A DNA stretch of 64,000 bases from Polaromonas sp. (lineage in GTDB: Bacteria; Pseudomonadota; Gammaproteobacteria; Burkholderiales; Burkholderiaceae_C). The stretch covers positions 62,001 through 126,000 of the forward strand of contig NZ_JAAFGZ010000002.1 in assembly GCF_010365105.1 (NCBI RefSeq), written 5' to 3'. This document shows, piece by piece, positions 25,918-35,663 of the stretch (positions are counted from its first letter, which is position 1; each line of letters opens with the position of its first letter). Both the position numbers and the translations under genes were made by a program. The notes under the pieces were generated by a model. It was not told where the DNA came from and did no database searches. It worked only from the letters and a program-made list of their open reading frames with translations.

Positions 25918-27162
25918 ATGAAACCTCTTGTCAAATGGGGCCTGGCTGCCTTGCTGGTAGTGGCCGTGGCTGGCGCGGCGCTGCTGGCCAGCCGGCGCGG
26001 CACGCCTGTGCAACTGGTGCCTGTGGCGCGTACCGGCATCGTGCAGTCGGTGGTTGCCACCGGGCGGCTGAATGCGCCGGCGCGCATGGACATTGGCGCT
26101 GAAGTCACCGCCACGGTGCTGGAAGTCCGGGTGCGCGAAGGCGACCTCGTCAAGGCCGGCGACGTGCTGCTGCGCCTGTCGGATGCCGAAGCCCGGGCGG
26201 CCCTGCAGCAGGCCAGGGCCGCACTGCTGGAAGCGCGCGGCCGCGCCACCCAGCAGGCGACGGTGGCTGCGCCGGTCGCCAGCCAGGCGGTGGTGCAGGC
26301 CGAAGCCGCGTTCACCGCCGCCGAGCGCGAACACCAGCGCGCCCGGGACCTGGTGGCGCAGGGTTTCTTTTCGCAGCAAAAGCTCGATGACGCCCGGCGC
26401 GCGCTGGACACGGCCAGAAGCGCGCTGCAATCGGCCCGGGTGCAGGCGCAGGCCAACCAGCCCAGCGGCATCGAGCACACATTGGCCGCGTCGCGCATCG
26501 ACCAGGCGCTGGCGGCGGTCGGCGTGGCCGAGGCGCGGCTGGCCCGGCTGAGCATCACCAGCCCGGTCGATGCCATGGTGCTGACGCGCAGCGTCGAGCC
26601 CGGCTCCATGGCCCAGCCCGGCCATGTATTGCTCACGCTGGCCGCGCAGGGCGGCACCCGGATCGACGCCAATGTCGATGAAAAAAACCTCCGCCTGCTG
26701 AAGGCCGGCATGCCCGCCAGGGCGGTGGCCGATGCCTATCCCGGCCAGTCCTTCGATGCTCAGCTCAACTACATTGCCCCGGCCATTGACCCGCAGCGCG
26801 GCACGGTCGAGGTGCGGCTGGCCGTGCCCCAGCCGCCTGCTTTCCTGCGGCCCGACATGACGGTGTCGGTCGAGCTGGTGGGCGGCCTGAAAAAGGATGC
26901 GCTGGTGCTGCCCTCTGGCGCCGTGCGCGATGCCGACCGCGAAGCGCCATGGGTGCTGGCGCTGCAGGACGGTGTGGCGGTGCGCGTGCCTGTCAAGCTG
27001 GGCCTGCGGGGTATCGGTTCGGTGGAAATCACCCAAGGATTGAACGAAGGCGACGCGGTGATTCCGCAGACCGAAAAAGCCGTGGCCGGCGACCGCGTGC
27101 GGCCCGGCCCGGTGCTCGCGCCCGTCAAGGGCATGGAAACGTCGTCCTTCATTTCTCGCTGA
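25918..27162 (+). CDS. Periplasmic adaptor (HlyD/MFP family) of a tripartite ABC exporter
   Basis: A 414-residue membrane fusion protein. An N-terminal anchor (VKWGLAALLVVAVAGAALLAS) leads to a lipoyl/barrel-sandwich half (TATVLEVRVREGDLVKAGDVLLRLS), a long alpha-hairpin rich in Ala and Gln (about 95-215), the second half motif and a C-terminal beta-barrel. It is followed 16 nt later by the permease, so this is a MacA-type adaptor. The ATG at 25918 was preferred to the track start at 25825, whose leader is unrelated. Confidence 0.9.
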   Translation: MKPLVKWGLAALLVVAVAGAALLASRRGTPVQLVPVARTGIVQSVVATGRLNAPARMDIGAEVTATVLEVRVREGDLVKAGDVLLRLSDAEARAALQQARAALLEARGRATQQATVAAPVASQAVVQAEAAFTAAEREHQRARDLVAQGFFSQQKLDDARRALDTARSALQSARVQAQANQPSGIEHTLAASRIDQALAAVGVAEARLARLSITSPVDAMVLTRSVEPGSMAQPGHVLLTLAAQGGTRIDANVDEKNLRLLKAGMPARAVADAYPGQSFDAQLNYIAPAIDPQRGTVEVRLAVPQPPAFLRPDMTVSVELVGGLKKDALVLPSGAVRDADREAPWVLALQDGVAVRVPVKLGLRGIGSVEITQGLNEGDAVIPQTEKAVAGDRVRPGPVLAPVKGMETSSFISR

Positions 27163-27178
27163 ACCGCAAACGTCCACC

Positions 27179-28444
27179 ATGGCCACTTCCCGCCACCGCC
27201 CCGCCCTGAGTTCCTGGACCCGCTGGATGCCGTTCGAGTTGCTGGTGGCACTGCGCTTTTTGCGCGAAGGCCGCATGCAAAGCGTGCTGATTCTGGCCGG
27301 CGTGACCGGCGGCGTCGCGGTCATCATCTTCCTGACGCAGCTGATCAACCAGCTGCAATCGACCATCATCGACCGCGTGCTGGGCTCGCAGGCGCATGTG
27401 GTGATCCGCCCGCTTGAAGAAGTCACCCAGCGCGTCATCACGCCCAGCGAAGGCCGCGCCGTGGCTGCCGTGGTGCAGCCGCGCGACCAGCGCTTGCGCT
27501 CGGTCGATCAGTGGGAGCGCATGGCTGGCCTGGCCGCCGCCACGCCCGGCGTGCTGGCGGTGTCGCCGGTGGTCAGCGGCCCGGCCTTCGCATCGCGCGG
27601 CAACAGCAACAAGAGCGTCGCGCTGCTCGGCGTGCAGCCCGACGCCTACCGGCGCGTGGTGAAGATGGACGACTACATGACGCGCGGCCGCTTCGACGTG
27701 ACCGGCAGCAACACGCTCATCGGCGTAGACCTGGCCAGCGACCTGGGTGTGACCGTCGGCGACAAGCTGCGCGTGACCAGCGCCGGCGGCCGCAGCGAAA
27801 CGCTGGACATCACCGGCCTGTTCGACATGGGTAACCGCGACCTGAACCGGCGCTGGGTCTTCGTCACGCTCAAGCTGGCGCAGACGCTGCTGGATCTGCC
27901 CGGCGGCGTGTCGAACATCGACGTCACGGTCAAGGACCTGTTCGGCGCCAACCAGGTCGCCGACGCGTTGCGCGCCCAGACCGGCCTGACGGTGGACAGC
28001 TGGATGCAGACCAATTCGGGCCTGCTCAACGCGCTGAGCAACCAGACCGTGTCGAACAACCTGATCCGCAGCTTTGTCATCATCATCGTGGCGCTCGGCA
28101 TTTCCAGCGTGCTGGTGGTCAGCGTGGTGCAAAAGCAGCGCGAAATCGGCATCTTGCGGGCCATGGGCACGGGGCGGCGACGCATCATGACGGTGTTTTT
28201 GCTGCAGGGCGGGCTGGTCGGGCTGGCCGGCTCGGTGCTGGGCTCGGCGCTGGCCTTCGGCCTGCTGGTGGTGTTTTCGCACGTCTTCAAGAGCCCCGAC
28301 GGCGGCTCGCTGTTTTCCGCGCAGCTCGACCCGATGCTGGTGCTGCTGGCGTCGGTGGTGGCCTGCGGCGTGGGGCTGGCGGCAGCGGCGATACCGGCGC
28401 GCAGCGCGGCGCGCATGGACCCGGTGCAGGCGATTCGGGCGTGA
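27179..28444 (+). CDS. FtsX/MacB-type ABC exporter permease
   Basis: A 421-residue permease: one N-terminal helix (VLILAGVTGGVAVIIFLTQL), a large periplasmic domain (about 60-275), then three helices ending with IPARSAARMDPVQAIRA, which is the family's typical tail. It pairs with the upstream adaptor. The expected ATPase is missing here and appears at 36557. Confidence 0.9.
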   Translation: MATSRHRPALSSWTRWMPFELLVALRFLREGRMQSVLILAGVTGGVAVIIFLTQLINQLQSTIIDRVLGSQAHVVIRPLEEVTQRVITPSEGRAVAAVVQPRDQRLRSVDQWERMAGLAAATPGVLAVSPVVSGPAFASRGNSNKSVALLGVQPDAYRRVVKMDDYMTRGRFDVTGSNTLIGVDLASDLGVTVGDKLRVTSAGGRSETLDITGLFDMGNRDLNRRWVFVTLKLAQTLLDLPGGVSNIDVTVKDLFGANQVADALRAQTGLTVDSWMQTNSGLLNALSNQTVSNNLIRSFVIIIVALGISSVLVVSVVQKQREIGILRAMGTGRRRIMTVFLLQGGLVGLAGSVLGSALAFGLLVVFSHVFKSPDGGSLFSAQLDPMLVLLASVVACGVGLAAAAIPARSAARMDPVQAIRA

Positions 28445-28887
28445 GGGTTTGGTGTCGGGTAGGGTGGCCTTGATCGGTTCCAGTTATCCCGTCCGGTGCT
28501 TGAGCGAAGGCAATGCAGCGATCGCTGACGGTGGCGAAGCGCACCAATGTCGTGGCGCTATCCATGTTACGGTCAGCCAGAGCAGGGGAATGTCACGGAT
28601 TGAAAGTCAAATTTTGGGGGTGTTGCAGACTTGCTGCGTGTGCTCACGTGTAGCGCAAACAATGATTTAGCTGGTAATCGATGGGGCTCAACGAACCGTT
28701 TGAGCCTTTGACAAAGCTGCAAGCTGCTCGACGATTGGTCGAGTTTGAGCTCCAAGTGCAACGCTCGATACAAGCGGGCGGGGGTGTGGTGGTCGCCTTG
28801 GCTGTCGAACTGTTCGGCACTGACAGACAGAGTTCCACCAGGTGGGGTATTGTCAAACTCTTTTTTCCTGACCACAGAGAGCTCACC
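28445..28887. other. Gene-free region upstream of the osmoprotectant operon
   Basis: About 440 nt with no ORF I trust. Minus-strand ORF 28573-28902 and plus-strand leaders run through it without recognisable domains. It lies at the boundary between the split exporter and the osmoprotectant operon and may contain decayed mobile DNA, which I cannot identify. The operon promoter should be near 28830-28880. Confidence 0.5.
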
Positions 28888-29823
28888 ATGACACTCATCC
28901 AACGTAGAACAGCGCTGCTGCTGGCTGGTTCACTGGCCGTGGGCGGCGTCCTGGCGCAGGCGGGCGCACCGGTGCGCGTGGGTTCCAAAATCGACACCGA
29001 AGGCAAGTTGCTGGGCAACATGATCGTGCTGGCGCTGGAGGCCAATGGCATCAAGACCGAGAACAAGAGTGGCTTGGGCAACACCAAGGTGATGCGCGGC
29101 GCCCTGACCGCCGGTGAGATTGACCTGTACCCCGAGTACACCGGCAACGGCGCCTTCATCTTTGGGGAAGAGTCCAACCCGGCCTGGAAGGACGCCAAGG
29201 CGGGCTACGAGCGCGTGAAGGCGCTGGACTTTGAGAAGAACAACATTGTCTGGCTGGCGCCCTCGCCTGCCAACAACACCTGGGCGATTGCTATTCGCAA
29301 AGATGTCGCCGCCCCAAACAAGCTGAAAACACTGGACGACCTCGGCCAGTGGCTGGGCAAGGGCGGTCAGTTCAAGCTCGCAGCCTCGGCCGAGTTTGTG
29401 GAGCGATCGGACGCACTGCCTGCGTTCCAGACCGCCTACAACTTCAAACTCAAGCCAGACCAGTTGTTGACGCTGGCCGGCGGCGACACGGCAGTGACGA
29501 TTCGCGCAGCGGGTGAAAAAACCTCGGGCGTGAACGCCGCCATGGCTTACGGCACCGACGGCGCCGTAGCCGCGCTGGGTCTGGTGATTCTGGACGACCC
29601 CAAAGGCGTGCAACCCATTTACGCCCCGGCGCCGATTGTTCGCGAAGCCGTCCTCAAACAAAACCCCAAGATCGCAGACGCCCTTGCTCCGGTATTCAAG
29701 CTGCTGGACGGCCCCACGCTGCAAAGCCTGAACGCCAAGATTCAGCTTGAAGGCCAGGACGCCCGAAAAGTGGCCTCAGACTTCCTGAAGTCCAAAGGGC
29801 TGTTGAAGCAAGCCCAGCGTTAA
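28888..29823 (+). CDS. Osmoprotectant ABC transporter substrate-binding protein (OsmF/ProX type)
   Basis: A 311-residue periplasmic binding protein with a signal peptide (RTALLLAGSLAVGGVLAQA). The mature start PVRVGSKIDTEGKLLGNMI and ALTAGEIDLYPEYTGNGAF are characteristic of quaternary-amine binding proteins. It would bind glycine betaine, choline or carnitine. The ATG at 28888 is taken because the signal peptide begins there; the track start at 28681 is much longer. First gene of a four-gene operon. Confidence 0.9.
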   Translation: MTLIQRRTALLLAGSLAVGGVLAQAGAPVRVGSKIDTEGKLLGNMIVLALEANGIKTENKSGLGNTKVMRGALTAGEIDLYPEYTGNGAFIFGEESNPAWKDAKAGYERVKALDFEKNNIVWLAPSPANNTWAIAIRKDVAAPNKLKTLDDLGQWLGKGGQFKLAASAEFVERSDALPAFQTAYNFKLKPDQLLTLAGGDTAVTIRAAGEKTSGVNAAMAYGTDGAVAALGLVILDDPKGVQPIYAPAPIVREAVLKQNPKIADALAPVFKLLDGPTLQSLNAKIQLEGQDARKVASDFLKSKGLLKQAQR

Positions 29824-29841
29824 CGCCTCGCTGAGGCCAGC

Positions 29842-31047
29842 ATGACCGTGGATAGCTCCCTGAACTCAGGCGTCCCGCTCGGCTGGCGCCCAGCTCAAGC
29901 AGCGCTCTCACTGACGGCGGTGGGCGCTTTGCTGGGTCTGCCCTTGGTGCGGGTGGCCCCGAACCGGCTGGTGACGGGTGAGTCGGTCTCGTTTTTTTCG
30001 CTTGTTCAAGGCCCGGCCTGGGCATTGGCAGCCCTGTTAACGAGCCTCATATTGTTCTCCATGGTGCCCGCAAAGCGGGTCAGCCTTTGGCTCACCGTAG
30101 CAACGGCCACCGCGCTGGTGGTGGGCCTGGGGGCATTGGCCGCCAGCCATGCGAGCCAAGTGGTGTCGGCGGACACGCCGTTTGGCCGCACCTCGCTGGG
30201 CAGCGGCCTGTGGCTGGCCTGGCTGCTGTTGGGCTTGGTGCTGGCCGACGCCATGCAAGCGCTGCGCGCGGGCACGCTGACCCGCCTGGGCGTGGCCGCC
30301 GCCAGCTTGCTGCCGCTGGCATTTTTGCTGGCCAGCGGCGCCGCAGATGATTTGTCCATCATGAAGGAGTACGCCAACCGCGATGACGCCTTCTGGGAAG
30401 CCATTGCGCGCCATGGGCAGATCGTGGCGCTGGCGCTTTTTTTCACCCTGGTCATTGGCTTGCCGCTGGGTTGGGCCACGCACCGCTACGCAGCCGCTGC
30501 ACCGGCCCTGTTTCCGGTACTCAACATCATTCAAACCATTCCGTCCATTGCGCTGTTTGGCCTGTTGATGGCGCCGCTGGCCTGGTTGGCTGCAAGCTGG
30601 CCAGCGCTGGGCCGCGCAGGTATCAGTGGAGTGGGTTTGGCACCCGGAGTCGTGGCGCTCACGCTGTACAGCCTGCTGCCGGTGGTGCGCGGCACGCTGG
30701 CCGGGCTGGCGCAGGTACCTTCGGCGGTCACGCAGGCGGCGCAGGGCATGGGTTTTTCCGATAGCCAGCTTTTTTGGCAGGTGCAGGTGCCTCTGGCGCT
30801 GCCCGTGGTGCTGAGCGGTGTGCGCACGGCCAGCATTCAGGCTGTGGGCCTGGCTGGCGTGACGGCATTGATTGGCGCAGGCGGCCTGGGCAGCCTGATG
30901 TTTGAAGGCTTGTTCAGCAGCGCCCAAGACCTGGTGTTGCTGGGCGTGGTGCCCATCGTCGTGCTGGGCGCGCTGGTGGACGGTGTGTTCAAAGGGCTGA
31001 TCACGCTGACCCGCCCGGCCACAACTTCCGGGGAGTCCGCGCATTGA
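29842..31047 (+). CDS. Osmoprotectant ABC transporter permease, long form (YehY type)
   Basis: A 401-residue permease with about eight hydrophobic segments. The first half is an extra membrane domain; the second half has the transport domain, with FPVLNIIQTIPSIALFGL and an EAA-like loop (QAAQGMGFSDSQLFWQVQVPLALPVVLSG). It precedes the ATPase, whose TTG start overlaps its stop as TTGA. The long N-terminal part matches the YehY subgroup. Confidence 0.88.
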   Translation: MTVDSSLNSGVPLGWRPAQAALSLTAVGALLGLPLVRVAPNRLVTGESVSFFSLVQGPAWALAALLTSLILFSMVPAKRVSLWLTVATATALVVGLGALAASHASQVVSADTPFGRTSLGSGLWLAWLLLGLVLADAMQALRAGTLTRLGVAAASLLPLAFLLASGAADDLSIMKEYANRDDAFWEAIARHGQIVALALFFTLVIGLPLGWATHRYAAAAPALFPVLNIIQTIPSIALFGLLMAPLAWLAASWPALGRAGISGVGLAPGVVALTLYSLLPVVRGTLAGLAQVPSAVTQAAQGMGFSDSQLFWQVQVPLALPVVLSGVRTASIQAVGLAGVTALIGAGGLGSLMFEGLFSSAQDLVLLGVVPIVVLGALVDGVFKGLITLTRPATTSGESAH

Positions 31048-32030
31048 TCGACATTAAAAACGTGTCAAAAACTTATGCCCATGCGGCTGACGCCCCCAGG
31101 GCGCTGGACGATGTGAGCCTGCAGATCGGACGCGGTGAGCTGGTGGTGTTGATTGGCGCCTCAGGCTCGGGCAAATCGACCCTGCTTAAAATGATCAACC
31201 GCATGGAGCAACCCGATACCGGCACCGTGACGATGGACGGCCAGAACATTGCGGAGCAGCCGGTGCGCGACTTGCGCCTGCGCATGGGCTACGTGATTCA
31301 GTCGGTGGGGCTGTTCCCGCACTGGACGGTGGCGCGAAATATCGGCGTGGTGCCAGCCATGCTGGGCTGGCCGCCCGAGCGCATTGCCACCCGCGTAAGC
31401 GAGTTGTTGACCCTGTTTGACCTGGACCCGGCCACCTACGGCCCCCGTTACCCGCACCAGTTGTCTGGCGGCCAGCAACAGCGCGTGGGGGTAGCGCGCG
31501 CGCTGGCCGGCGACCCAGAGGTGCTGCTGATGGACGAGCCCTTTGGCGCGCTCGACCCGCTCATTCGCGCGGCATTGCAAGACGAGGTGAAGCGGATTCA
31601 CCAAGCGTCTGGCAAGACCATCGTCATGGTGACACACGACATTGACGAGGCACTGCGACTGGGCACCCGGATTGTGCTGCTGGAGCAGGGCCGCATCGCG
31701 CAGGTGGGCACGCCGCTGGCGCTGCTGAGCCAGCCCGCCAACGCCCGGGTGGCCGACTTTGTAGGACGCAGCGACGTCGGCATCAAACTGCTGTCGCTGC
31801 AAAGCGCGGGCAGTCTGGCGCGCGCCGGGTCGGCGCAGACCGGCCCCAGCCTGGCAGCCAGCGCAACGCTGCGCGAAGCCGTCTCCTTGCTGGCCTTGCA
31901 CGGCTGCTCTGCGCTCAACCTGCTGGACGACGCGGGCGCCCACGCCGGGGTTCTGCACGCGGCCGACCTGTTTAATCGATCCGCCACAGCAGCCCACGTA
32001 CGGGCAGATGGCAAGGCGACCCATGCTTAA
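31044..32030 (+). CDS. Osmoprotectant ABC transporter ATPase (YehX/OpuCA type)
   Basis: A 328-residue ATPase. Walker A is GASGSGKST, the signature is [15 protein letters not shown] and Walker B is [12 protein letters not shown]. About 80 C-terminal residues form a CBS-like regulatory tail ([25 protein letters not shown]). Initiation at TTG overlaps the permease stop. The second permease starts before this gene's stop, so the three are tightly coupled. Confidence 0.9.
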   Translation: MIDIKNVSKTYAHAADAPRALDDVSLQIGRGELVVLIGASGSGKSTLLKMINRMEQPDTGTVTMDGQNIAEQPVRDLRLRMGYVIQSVGLFPHWTVARNIGVVPAMLGWPPERIATRVSELLTLFDLDPATYGPRYPHQLSGGQQQRVGVARALAGDPEVLLMDEPFGALDPLIRAALQDEVKRIHQASGKTIVMVTHDIDEALRLGTRIVLLEQGRIAQVGTPLALLSQPANARVADFVGRSDVGIKLLSLQSAGSLARAGSAQTGPSLAASATLREAVSLLALHGCSALNLLDDAGAHAGVLHAADLFNRSATAAHVRADGKATHA

Positions 32031-32766
32031 GCCGCGCCATGCCTGGTGGCGTGACAGGCTGCTTTGGGCCGTGCTGTTATTGGCGTTGCTGGTGGTGGGC
32101 CTGCCGCACAGCGAGCCGCTGTTTGCCAGCCTGTTTCCCCAACTGGAGCGCCCGGTGTACCGCCAGGAGCCGTTCACGCAACTGCTGTGGCAGCACTTGC
32201 TGCTGGTGGGTGTGTCAGGCGCGGCGTCGGTGCTGGTGGGCACGCTGGCCGGGGTCTGGGTGACCCGGCCCGGAGGCAAAGCCTTTCGGCCGGTGGTGGA
32301 AACGCTGGTGTCCATGGGGCAAACGCTGCCGCCGGTGGCGGTGCTGGCGCTGGCCGTGCCAGCGTTGGGGTTCGGCGAACTGCCCGCCTTGATGGCCCTG
32401 GCGTTGTATGGCTTGCTGCCGGTGGTGCAGGCCACGATCACAGGCCTGGAAGCCGTGCCAGCCCCGGTGCAACAAGCAGCCAACGGCATGGGGTTCACGC
32501 CGTGGCAGCGCCTGAGTCAGGTGGAAGGGCCGCTGGCCTTGCCGGTGTGGCTGTCTGGCGTGCGCACCTCGGTCATCATCAACATTGGTACGGCAACCAT
32601 TGCCTCCACCGTGGGGGCCAAAACGCTGGGCTCACCGATCATCGTGGGCTTGAGCGGTTTCAACACCGCCTATGTGCTGCAAGGCGCCATCGTGGTCGGC
32701 ATGCTGGCCGTGGTGGTGGACATGGGGTTTGAGCGCTTGGCACGGCGCGTGGAATGGGCGCACTGA
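32008..32766 (+). CDS. Osmoprotectant ABC transporter permease, short form (YehW type)
   Basis: A 252-residue permease with about six hydrophobic segments. The EAA-like loop is [22 protein letters not shown], followed by [16 protein letters not shown]-like sequence ([20 protein letters not shown]). Overlaps the ATPase by 23 nt. An ATG at 32023 (five codons later) is an alternative. Two unequal permeases with one ATPase and one binding protein match the OsmF-YehYXW system. Confidence 0.9.
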   Translation: MARRPMLKPRHAWWRDRLLWAVLLLALLVVGLPHSEPLFASLFPQLERPVYRQEPFTQLLWQHLLLVGVSGAASVLVGTLAGVWVTRPGGKAFRPVVETLVSMGQTLPPVAVLALAVPALGFGELPALMALALYGLLPVVQATITGLEAVPAPVQQAANGMGFTPWQRLSQVEGPLALPVWLSGVRTSVIINIGTATIASTVGAKTLGSPIIVGLSGFNTAYVLQGAIVVGMLAVVVDMGFERLARRVEWAH

Positions 32767-33097
32767 GCATCAATCAACCGGCGCCCGAATGCGGGCCACG
32801 GGAACTGCGGCGACTTACCTTCTGCCGCGGCGCATAGAGGTGACGGAAACCATGTGTGACTGGGCGCTGGGCCGCAGCCCAGCTAGAACACTGATCAGTC
32901 GCGATTGCTTCTTTTCCTGCGGCTTGAAAAGCATGTCGCCGACCGAGACGCCGAGATGCGCGAAGAACACTGTCATCTCTTGCCAGGATGGTCCTCAAAT
33001 AGAAACGCGAGAAGGTTTGATCGCCAAGGCTGTGTTGCGTTTTCATATCCCGGACCTGTTCCAGGTGATTCTTCAGCCCTTATGAAGGAGTCGCTTT

Positions 33098-33193
33098 ATG
33101 TTGAATCATTCGATCACAAATTTGGCCAGATTCGCTACCTGCAATTCACCGCACATGCCAAATCCACTTTCGTCCATCGCGCTGGCAGATTAA
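33098..33193 (+). CDS. Possible 31-residue small ORF with strong ribosome site
   Basis: The ATG at 33098 follows AAGGAG with a 7-nt spacer, the best ribosome site in this gene-poor stretch. The 31-residue product (MLNHSITNLARFATC...) resembles nothing I know. It could be a translated small protein, the head of a truncated gene, or chance. Confidence 0.3.
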   Translation: MLNHSITNLARFATCNSPHMPNPLSSIALAD

Positions 33194-33512
33194 GGTATCG
33201 AGCTGCTCGCATTTGGGTTGGTTCATGGCATGGCCAGTCGAGTTCGTTGGATGTGCTTGCCCGTTAGGCATCGAGTGACTGCTCTGCGGTTCAGGACCGA
33301 TAGCCAGCTTCGGGTCGAGAGCACCAGCTCAACTTGAATCCATCTGGTCGTTCGCCGCCGGTCCGCTGTTAACGGTGGCCGAGCACCCGGTCTTGATCGT
33401 GAAGCGGTCATGCGCAAGGCCTACGGTCGGATGACTATTGACGGCCTCTGCTGTTGTCCAGGCGCTCAACCTCGAGTGACTCCGTTCAGCCTTTGGCAGC
33501 CCTTCAACCCAC

Positions 33513-33566
33513 AAAGCCGAAAAGCCGAAAAGCCGAAAAGCCGAAAAGCCGAAAAGCCGAAAAGCC
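33513..33566 (+). repeat. Octamer tandem repeat (AAAGCCGA)n
   Basis: Six perfect copies of AAAGCCGA plus six bases of a seventh stand in a row. The 8-nt period would shift frame with each copy gained or lost. It lies in gene-poor DNA with no clear gene for it to switch. Confidence 0.95.
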
Positions 33567-33790
33567 AGATTCTGACCAGTTCAACGCCTGTACAGCGGCG
33601 GGCTTCAGACACCACATGCCAGGACCCGGCCATCAAAACGCATGCGTTCGCAATCGATAGCGTACGAACACCCCTCTGCCCCCAATCCTGCGCCTGGCCA
33701 GAGCCGGTATCGAAATCGAAATCCGGGGTGCAATACGGCAGCTTGTCGCGAGGCGGGTCGCCATGGATTCGCCGCCGTCATCCGGCCGGA

Positions 33791-34201
33791 TTACTCGTTT
33801 TCGAACAGACTTCCTATGTTGAGTAACGCATACGCAATTTCAGGCCGCTGCTCCAGGCTGCGCTTGAGGGCTGCCGGGATGGCCTGGCGCGTTTTTCGGC
33901 ACAGACCGGGCTGTTCATGCACCAGGACCGTGATGCCGCGAAGGTTGCGGACTTCTTTGTGGCTGGCCTGGATGCTCAGCCGGATGCCGAGTTGATGTTC
34001 CATCCGCGTCTGGATATGCCGCAGATCGCTGAGGCTGCCTAAATTTTCCAGCCGGTGCAAAAGCCGCTTCTCGTCCTCTCGGGTCAGGCGTAACACGCGC
34101 AGGTCGCCACCTGGGTTTGCCAGCAGGGCATCGCGCCCGCAGTTGCAGGTGCCGGGCGGGCATTCGGTGCGCAAGGGGAAAAGGGACTGGTCAGTGGTCA
34201 T
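33791..34201 (-). CDS. Conserved-looking hypothetical protein with CPPGTCNCG motif
   Basis: From the ATG at 34201 the product is 136 residues. An N-terminal Cys cluster (CPPGTCNCGRDALL) is followed by a helical, basic region (LTREDEKRLLHRLENLGSLSDLRHIQTRMEHQLGI). The Cys spacing could bind a metal. The family is not recognised. The track start at 34345 adds 48 residues overlapping the divergent neighbour's leader, so the shorter start fits better. Divergent from the 34320 gene. Confidence 0.65.
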   Translation of the reverse strand: MTTDQSLFPLRTECPPGTCNCGRDALLANPGGDLRVLRLTREDEKRLLHRLENLGSLSDLRHIQTRMEHQLGIRLSIQASHKEVRNLRGITVLVHEQPGLCRKTRQAIPAALKRSLEQRPEIAYALLNIGSLFENE

Positions 34202-34319
34202 GGCATCAGGGAAATTGCCCTCCATTTTCACCGCTGGCGATGTTCTGGCTGGCCGCGTGGAGGGTGCAAGCACAATAGGCCGGTCGCATGACCCCTCCAC
34301 CCGTCCCATCCTGCGCCCA

Positions 34320-34973
34320 ATGAAACCAATCGTCACCGTTCTCATCGCTGCCAGCCTCGGGCTGAACTCCTTCTTCGCCTACCGTTTGTGGTTCCCGCCG
34401 GTTGCAGTACAAACCACCCATGACACGCAGGATGTGGTGGTCATGCGAACGCCCGGAGGACTGCTGGAGGTGAGCATGATCAGCGCAGAGGAGCGATTCG
34501 ATTCGACCACCGGACATACCGTTCTTGGCGTGCCAGTTGGTAACACCGTGGCCCAAATCAAGGTGCCAACCGTCTATCGCTATCACATCCCGCTGGCCAA
34601 GGACTGGGACTTCCGGATTTCAGGTCGTACGCTCATCGTCGTCGCACCCCCAGTGCGGCCCTCACTGCCGGTGGCAATCGATACGGGAAAGCTTGCGTCC
34701 TTTTCGAGCGGCATTTGGTCGCCAATCACCGGAACGGATGCCGTTGGCGCGCTCCAGAAGTCCATCACCCTCAAACTCGCGGAGAAAGCGGCTTCGCCGC
34801 AGCTGCTCCTGCTGCAGCGCGAAGCAGCCCGGCAGACTGTCAGTGAATTTGTGCAGAAGTGGGTCGTCGACCAGCCGCGTTGGAAAGGTGTCAAGCCGCC
34901 CACGGTGTTTGTCTTTTTCGAAGACGAGCCGCTGGGCCGAAAGGCCATCCCGCTTCTCTCCGAGGCACCCTGA
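34320..34973 (+). CDS. Membrane-anchored hypothetical protein (DUF4230-like)
   Basis: A 217-residue protein with an N-terminal anchor (VTVLIAASLGLNSFFAYRLWF) and a mixed alpha/beta body. The body (RTPGGLLEVSMISAEERFD, then VPVGNTVAQIKVPTVYRYHIPL) resembles DUF4230-type proteins, a tentative match. No catalytic motif is seen. Divergent from the CPPGTCNCG gene, with about 120 nt between starts. Confidence 0.6.
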   Translation: MKPIVTVLIAASLGLNSFFAYRLWFPPVAVQTTHDTQDVVVMRTPGGLLEVSMISAEERFDSTTGHTVLGVPVGNTVAQIKVPTVYRYHIPLAKDWDFRISGRTLIVVAPPVRPSLPVAIDTGKLASFSSGIWSPITGTDAVGALQKSITLKLAEKAASPQLLLLQREAARQTVSEFVQKWVVDQPRWKGVKPPTVFVFFEDEPLGRKAIPLLSEAP

Positions 34974-35425
34974 CGACCGACGGGACGCTTCTGCAGGGAC
35001 TTTCCACAAGCGCAAGAAACCGATCGATTCGGTGATCTTCTTGCCTGACTGGATCGCTGCCTGCGCGATATGGCGTTCGGCTGGGCTGACTGGCAAAATT
35101 TGTACATGCTGGTAACAGACAAAGATGATGGATCCGGGCCACATCACCGGGGTCAACCGGGATGACGGCAGCGCCCGCAAGAACGAAAAGCAGGGTGTCT
35201 TCATGGCCGAAGCCGAAGAAGGTTTCGCTGCCAAACTTAAAACCCGCAACCAAGACGATTTCCCGGCGCTTGCCCCACCATTTGCTGGACTCGATCAAGG
35301 TGGCGGCCAATGTGCGGGACGTGCCCTGTCCGTCGGTCATCGAGGTGTGGCTGCATGAAAAGTTGCACAGCGAACGGCAGGTTTCAAACATCAAGCGCCA
35401 CCATCGGCAGAAAAGCCTTTAAAAA
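34974..35425. other. Gene-free stretch before the ABC exporter scar
   Basis: About 450 nt with ORFs on both strands (for example minus-strand 34891-35394), none with a domain I recognise and all overlapping one another. Treated as non-coding or decayed. Confidence 0.5.
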
Positions 35426-35663
35426 GTGACGACCTCACCCACCCCATCCCCCGCATGACCGACATCCGCCGCCGCTATAACGTCGGCACCGAAGTCGAAA
35501 CCGGGGTGCTGCACGGTATTTCCCTCGCCCTCAACGGACTGTCAGTTCAGGACAAAAGCACGCTGCTCAACAGTCCGCCGTGGCCTGCGGTGTCAGGCTG
35601 GCGGCAGCAATTCCGGCCCGCAGCGCCGCGCGCATGGACCCGGTACAGGCGATCAAGGCGTGA
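35426..35663 (+). pseudogene. Fusion scar: start of an ABC ATPase gene joined to the end of an FtsX-type permease gene
   Basis: The left part encodes [22 protein letters not shown], which matches the start of the intact ATPase at 36557 ([22 protein letters not shown]), and ends at a Walker-A remnant (KSTLLN). From 35580 the frame GTG GCC TGC... encodes VACGVRLAAAIPARSAARMD and so on to QAIKA, matching the intact permease's last residues at 28360-28444. The middle of both genes is gone. A frame change near 35450 also breaks the head. Direct evidence of a deleted second exporter copy. Confidence 0.85.

Larger units (their letters stand above)
32767..33790. other. About 1 kb of gene-poor DNA downstream of the osmoprotectant operon
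   Basis: No ORF here has credible coding character. The stretch holds a well-placed small ORF (33098-33193) and the 8-bp tandem repeat (33513-33566). It looks like relic intergenic or decayed mobile DNA, but no transposase domain or inverted-repeat ends could be recognised. Confidence 0.55.

Noticed and set aside
32774-33046. Minus-strand ORF downstream of the osmoprotectant operon
   Set aside because: No coding character, and it starts inside gene-poor DNA.
33513-33566. CRISPR array
   Set aside because: The repeats are 8 bp and contiguous without spacers.
34891-35394. Minus-strand ORF in the gap after the DUF4230-like gene
   Set aside because: Part overlaps the end of that gene; no domain or ribosome site seen. 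A decayed gene remains possible.
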